Assembly (NCBI GenBank): GCA_965243525.1
Contig: OZ251568.1
Coordinates: 558,001 to 622,000 of the forward strand
Length of the DNA: 64,000 nucleotides
Source: WTKD01 sp965243525
GTDB lineage: Bacteria > Spirochaetota > Spirochaetia > WTKD01
Direction: 5' to 3'
In this document: in pieces, positions 60,145 through 64,000 of the stretch
Layout: every line of letters starts with the position of its first letter
How positions within the stretch are numbered: the first letter of the stretch is position 1
Program-made: the position numbers and the translations under genes
Notes under the pieces: model-generated
Databases searched by the model: none
What the model was told of the DNA's origin: nothing
Seen by the model: only the letters and a program-made list of their open reading frames with translations

Positions 60145-61011
60145 TTATGTATGCTTTCTAAAAAAATTCAATAACGCTGGTATTGGGTCTTCGGTATTAC
60201 CAATACTTACATGTGATATGCCCAGTTTTTTGCACGTTTCTACCCACTCTTGATGGTGGCGGGACCAAAATTCCTTTTGCTGCTGACGATAGCGCAATGA
60301 ATTGGTGTATAGAACGGTTTTAGCTCCTTGTTCTGGTTCAAAAATTGGGACAACACCTAATTTTGGAAGATTACTCATTGTCTCATCGTTAAGTTTTATT
60401 GCAATAACATCATGCTTTTTTACAAGAAGTGCAAGTTCTCGCTCGTAATTTTGCGCCTTGTAATCAGAAACAATAACACAAATACCGCGTTTCTTTAAAA
60501 ATCGATTAGCTGATCGAAGTGCAAGATCGAGGCGGGTTCCAGAAAACGTTTGAGGAGGATGCTCTAATGATGCAATGATGTTGAGAATGTGATGATAATC
60601 CTTGCGTGGTGGATAGAATTGTTCAATCGCATCGTTAAACACGAGTGCACCGATTTTGTCTTTGTTGCTGTTTGCTGCCAGAGCAAGCAAGGTGAGAATT
60701 TTTGAAGCAGATTCAGCTCCTTGGATGCCCCCGCTTGAAAAGAATATCGATGATGATGCGTCAATGATAAAAAACAAAGTTAATTCGCGTTCTTCACGAA
60801 AAACCTTGGTGTGGGGACTGCCCCTACGTGCACTCACATTCCAATCAATCAACCGCACATCGTCGCCATAGGCATATTCACGAGTCTCATCAAATTCAAT
60901 ACCTCGCCCTTTGAATATAGAACGATAGTTTCCGGCGATGATTTCGTGTACCAATCGATTTGCAAGCAAAATCAATTTTCTTAGTTTTGGATCTCTTGTA
61001 CGAAGATACAT
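60145..61011 (-). CDS. DUF58 domain protein
   Basis: The 288-residue protein has the DUF58 hallmark GRGIEFDETREYAYGDD then RLIDWNVSARRGSPHTK, and a VWA-like strand IIDASSS. DUF58 proteins are partners of MoxR ATPases in protein-complex maturation. It lies 10 bp after moxR. No membrane helix. Confidence 0.92.
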   Translation of the reverse strand: MYLRTRDPKLRKLILLANRLVHEIIAGNYRSIFKGRGIEFDETREYAYGDDVRLIDWNVSARRGSPHTKVFREERELTLFFIIDASSSIFFSSGGIQGAESASKILTLLALAANSNKDKIGALVFNDAIEQFYPPRKDYHHILNIIASLEHPPQTFSGTRLDLALRSANRFLKKRGICVIVSDYKAQNYERELALLVKKHDVIAIKLNDETMSNLPKLGVVPIFEPEQGAKTVLYTNSLRYRQQQKEFWSRHHQEWVETCKKLGISHVSIGNTEDPIPALLNFFRKHT

Positions 61012-61021
61012 AACAATATGG

Positions 61022-62020
61022 CTATGGTAATGGCACAGAATTAAGCACTTTTCCGAGTATCTCTTCTATGGTTAATCCTTCAGATTCTGCTTCATACGAA
61101 AGAATAATGCGATGGCGCAACACATCTCGTGATACGTGTTTCACATCTTCCGGAAGCACGTAGCTGCGGCTGTTGTAGAGTGCCTGCACGCGTGCGCAAC
61201 GGATCAAGGCCAATGAGGCACGAGGAGATGCTCCAAATTCAATAAGACGTGATATAAGCGTTTGCCGGTGTAAGACAGGTCGTGTTAGATTTACAAGCTG
61301 CACCGCATATTGCGCGACTCGGTCATCCACTTCAATGCTATCCACCAATGCTTGCATCGCCAAAACCAACTGCGGAGTAAATAACCGCGAAAGAGTTGGC
61401 ATCGTGGGAACTGCATGCTTTTTAATAATTCCTATTTCTTCTTCTTTGCTTGGATAGTTGATAACTAGTTTCATAACAAACCGATCCAACTGTGCCTCTG
61501 GCAAGGGATAGGTGCCTTCATGTTCAATAGGGTTCTGTGAAGCAAGGACAAAAAAAGGATTGGGGAGCATATGCGTTTCGTTTCCAATACTCACCTGATT
61601 TTCTTCCATCGCTTCAAGCAAGGCTGCCTGCACCTTCGCTGGTGCACGATTGATTTCATCAGCAAGCACAATATGCGAGAAAATAGGCCCTTTGCGAGTT
61701 ACAAAATCCCCTGCCTGTGGTCGATATATCATTCCCCCGGTGATATCAGCCGGCAAAAGATCCGGCGTAAACTGTATTCGCGAAAAACTCGCATCAAACA
61801 ATTCGGCAATTGATTTAATAATCATTGTCTTTGCAAGTCCCGGAGCGCCTTCTAATAAAACATGCCCTCGCACCAGTAATCCAGTAAGGAGACCTCGAAC
61901 AATCGAAGCTTGCCCAACGATTCGTTTTTGTAGTTCACCCTCCAAGGCATCAACGACGCGCACCGCTTCCGGCAGCGTAAGTGAAAGGGAAGATTTTTTT
62001 GTACTCTGTTTATATTCCAT
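61022..62020 (-). CDS. moxR: MoxR-type AAA+ ATPase
   Basis: The 332-residue protein has Walker A EGAPGLAKT, Walker B VLADEINRAPAKVQAALLEAMEE and the sensor FVLASQNPIEHEGTYPLPEAQLDRF, split by function. The start at 62020 is chosen because AGGA lies 5 nt before the ATG; the frame is open 10 codons further into the argJ stop region. It would act as a chaperone-like ATPase on the VWA proteins of this operon. Confidence 0.93.
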   Translation of the reverse strand: MEYKQSTKKSSLSLTLPEAVRVVDALEGELQKRIVGQASIVRGLLTGLLVRGHVLLEGAPGLAKTMIIKSIAELFDASFSRIQFTPDLLPADITGGMIYRPQAGDFVTRKGPIFSHIVLADEINRAPAKVQAALLEAMEENQVSIGNETHMLPNPFFVLASQNPIEHEGTYPLPEAQLDRFVMKLVINYPSKEEEIGIIKKHAVPTMPTLSRLFTPQLVLAMQALVDSIEVDDRVAQYAVQLVNLTRPVLHRQTLISRLIEFGASPRASLALIRCARVQALYNSRSYVLPEDVKHVSRDVLRHRIILSYEAESEGLTIEEILGKVLNSVPLP

Positions 62021-62030
62021 GGATATCCTA

Positions 62031-63296
62031 TTATGACCGGTATTCAGCATTAATCAAAACATATTCCTTCGATAGGTCAGATCCAAAAATAGATGCGCAC
62101 TCAGTTCCCGCTGCAAGATCGATGTGTACGTGAATATGGCGGTTATCGCTGGGAAATCGTTCGTATGGGTCAAATTGAGAATCTTTAAAATACATTGATA
62201 ATTTTTGTTCGATAGCATTGTTGAGAATTATTCTTTTATCAGCATAGACAAGTTCTCCTCCAATAACAACCTTCAGATTTTCAAGTGAACACCCATCGAC
62301 TGCTGCCTTCCCAATCGCCATGAGAATCCTTCCAACATTGGGATCATTTCCATAGAGAGCGCTCTTCACCAGGGGTGAATTTGCCACTGAACGGGATATC
62401 TTGCTTGCAAATTCGTATGATGGGGCACCAACGGTTTCAACCTTTATAACATGGCTCGTCCCTTCTCCATTTCGCACAATATTCATGGCCATGGTAGTCG
62501 CCATACTGTGCAAGGTTGCTTCAAACTCTTTTGGATTTTTAGACTTGTACTGATTAGAGCTGAGGAAAACCACCATATCACTCGTACTCGTATCAGAATC
62601 AACTGAAATTGCATTAAAACTGTCTTTTGAAATTCTTTCCAACATCGCCTGCATCTCGGCGCGAGAAAATGCGCAATCGGTGAAAATAAATGCAAGCATT
62701 GTCGCCATATTTGGTTCAATCATTCCGGCACCTTTTGCCACCATGCAGATGCTGCTCCCATCATCAAACTGATGGCGCAATAATTTTGGATATCGATCAG
62801 TGGTACAAATGGATTCAGCAAACATCAAGGCATCGTGCTGATTCTTCAGATCAATGGAATGTATATGGGAACAAATCTGTTGAATAGGCAAGCGCCAACC
62901 AATGATTCCCGTGGAAACTGAGAGGCATTCTTCTGGGCGAGCTTGCACCGCGTGGGCAACTTCCTCGGTGATTGCCAAGGCATCGGCATATCCATTGGCC
63001 ACCAATACATTTGAAAGACAATTGTTCACATGCAATGCTCTCCACTGTTTTTCTTCCATGCGCTTACGTAACAACTGCACAGAAGCTCCGGGCAATGCAT
63101 TTTTCGTCGAGATTGACGCAAAGGAAGTCGTTGGTTCGTCGAGATATACAATACTGCCATCCATCCTATATGGTCGCCCCTGGGGTCGTTCTTCAGGAAC
63201 AAAGGACAAAAAATAGGATGTATAGGAAAAACCCTTTGGAAACTGCGATTGGCTTCGAAGATGGGTCAAGTATTCTTCTTCAGTTTGAAAGATCAT
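62031..63296 (-). CDS. argJ: ArgJ-like N-acetyltransferase homologue, diverged N-terminus
   Basis: The 421-residue protein has the self-cleavage motif KGAGMIEPNMATML (nucleophile Thr at the A-T-M-L site), the oxyanion STGIIG and the C-terminal VLINAEYRS. In the N-terminal half, the usual family motif (V)NSGNANACTG is NNCLSNVLVANG, so substrate or activity may differ. ArgJ normally makes N-acetylglutamate or transfers acetyl from acetyl-ornithine; no other arg gene is near. It leads the Bat operon (10 bp to moxR) from a promoter 6 nt before its ATG. Confidence 0.82.
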   Translation of the reverse strand: MIFQTEEEYLTHLRSQSQFPKGFSYTSYFLSFVPEERPQGRPYRMDGSIVYLDEPTTSFASISTKNALPGASVQLLRKRMEEKQWRALHVNNCLSNVLVANGYADALAITEEVAHAVQARPEECLSVSTGIIGWRLPIQQICSHIHSIDLKNQHDALMFAESICTTDRYPKLLRHQFDDGSSICMVAKGAGMIEPNMATMLAFIFTDCAFSRAEMQAMLERISKDSFNAISVDSDTSTSDMVVFLSSNQYKSKNPKEFEATLHSMATTMAMNIVRNGEGTSHVIKVETVGAPSYEFASKISRSVANSPLVKSALYGNDPNVGRILMAIGKAAVDGCSLENLKVVIGGELVYADKRIILNNAIEQKLSMYFKDSQFDPYERFPSDNRHIHVHIDLAAGTECASIFGSDLSKEYVLINAEYRS

Positions 63297-63302
63297 ACAT
63301 TA

Positions 63303-63331
63303 GTTATACTGCAAGAAGGCAACGAACTCAA
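63303..63331 (-). promoter_or_regulatory. promoter for argJ-Bat operon, 6 nt from the start codon
   Basis: On the minus strand TTGAGT (63331-63326), 17 bp, TATAAC (63308-63303), then 6 nt to the ATG at 63296. The expected transcription start falls on the start codon. No Shine-Dalgarno. Confidence 0.65.
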
Positions 63332-63481
63332 GGATGTTGTTCTGTATAGTACAACCCGATCATACCACTAATGCACATACACTTTGTTGACTGTTCCTCA
63401 CAAGTATTCAATGTGATAATCAATAACAGCGATACCGACAGTATCTAATCTATGGTATACTCTATCCAACCACAATCCAGT

Positions 63482-64000
63482 ATGTGTGCAAGACCTATCA
63501 CAGCTCAGCTTATTGAAATCTATCAAAAGCAATCAGCAGCTCTAGAAACGCTTGATTATCACCCCTTCACCATGTACAACCCATTGGCCTATGCCTTTCA
63601 GCCATTTAAAAAATACATTGAACTTTGCGGTGAATCAGGTATTCGCGCCCTCTATCTCGGCATGAACCCTGGCCCCTGGGGAATGGCGCAGACCGGCGTT
63701 CCTTTCGGAGAAATTGAATCAGTTGTATCGTGGATGGGTATTCGTGGAGAGGTTGGCCTTCCACACAGGATATTAGAGAAACGGCCCATTCTGGGGTATG
63801 CGCTTAAGAGAAGAGAAGTAAGCGGAAAGCGCCTGTGGGGATTTTTTGCCGATCATTTTGAAACCGCAACCAGATTTTTTGCACATAACATCGTGTTAAA
63901 CTACTGCCCCCTGCTGTTTTTTGACAACAAGGCACGAAACATCACCCCTCCTACACTCCACAAAGCATTGCGCCTCCATGTAGAAGCCATATGCGACAGG
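63482..64000 (+). CDS. SMUG-type uracil-DNA glycosylase (cut by window end)
   Basis: The 173 codons to the window end include GMNPGPWGMAQTGVPFGE at about residues 62-79, the active-site motif of SMUG1-family uracil-DNA glycosylases, then the ARNITPP region that starts the next motif. It removes uracil and oxidised pyrimidines from DNA. The ATG at 63482 is preceded by a -10-like TATACT about 20 nt upstream and no Shine-Dalgarno. The catalytic C-terminal motif (HPSPR-like) lies beyond the window. The 185-bp gap before it holds the argJ promoter and nothing else visible. Confidence 0.9.
   Translation, partial: MCARPITAQLIEIYQKQSAALETLDYHPFTMYNPLAYAFQPFKKYIELCGESGIRALYLGMNPGPWGMAQTGVPFGEIESVVSWMGIRGEVGLPHRILEKRPILGYALKRREVSGKRLWGFFADHFETATRFFAHNIVLNYCPLLFFDNKARNITPPTLHKALRLHVEAICDR

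Noticed and set aside
1..64000. CRISPR arrays, insertion sequences, prophage or attachment sites
   Set aside because: No direct-repeat arrays, transposase or integrase genes, or terminal inverted repeats were seen on either strand.

Overview
The window looks like chromosomal DNA of a spirochaete, probably a Treponema/Spirochaetaceae relative. Four things support this. RpoB has asparagine at the position of E. coli Ser531, a residue known from naturally rifampicin-insensitive spirochaetes. There is a FabV-type trans-2-enoyl-CoA reductase resembling the Treponema denticola enzyme. There is a long Bat (MoxR/DUF58/VWA/TPR) operon. There are also several large outer-membrane and lipoprotein genes of spirochaetal style. 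The DNA is AT-rich and tightly packed. I see no rRNA, CRISPR array, insertion sequence or prophage.

Layout. (1) 1-15279, all minus strand: two tRNA genes (Thr, Trp), then secE-nusG-rplK-rplA-rplJ-rplL-rpoB-rpoC-rpsL-rpsG-tuf-rpsJ-rplC-rplD-rplW-rplB (rplB cut by the window edge). fusA is absent between rpsG and tuf, and tuf has its own consensus promoter. (2) 15403-19050, minus: a 979-aa regulator-like protein that looks like a STAND ATPase with eroded nucleotide-binding motifs, and a small secreted protein. (3) 19114-26568, plus: an unlisted 59-codon small ORF, two outer-membrane barrel proteins (the second with a FecR domain), mutL, a metallophosphoesterase and a ParB-like protein. (4) 26587-31093: a lipoprotein, rpsU, recJ with a large insertion, and pyrimidine-nucleoside phosphorylase. 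(5) 30941-36793: a HAD nucleotidase-like gene, recO, lon, a VanY-type lipoprotein carboxypeptidase and DUF1015. (6) 37373-43476, plus: a four-gene unit of an acidic protein, two MptE-like DUF115 proteins and a membrane protein ending in a degenerate GGDEF domain. (7) 43486-49729, minus: fabV, rnz and a Gld-like ABC exporter with a DUF4340 partner. (8) 49924-54904, plus: a hisD homologue with altered active-site residues, folC, rqcH, a free-standing DbpA-type RNA-binding protein and infA. (9) 54957-63296, minus: an ArgJ homologue leading the complete Bat operon. (10) 63482-64000: a SMUG-type uracil-DNA glycosylase cut by the window end.

Regulation. Several genes have a sigma-70-like promoter with a 17-bp spacer that can be read directly (tuf, rplK, rpsU, fabV, the DbpA-domain gene, infA, argJ). 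In the last three, and in lon (16-bp spacer), the -10 box lies only 5-11 nt before the start codon with no Shine-Dalgarno between. This suggests leaderless or nearly leaderless mRNAs. Convergent gene pairs end within 9-52 bp of each other and I could not see classical hairpin-plus-T terminators between them.

Most worth following up: the HisD homologue with zinc-ligand and catalytic-His substitutions, the pseudo-STAND protein, the pseudo-GGDEF/DUF115 operon, the small ORF at 19114, the leaderless promoters, the RecJ insertion, and the secE Shine-Dalgarno that overlaps the tRNA-Trp 3' processing site.
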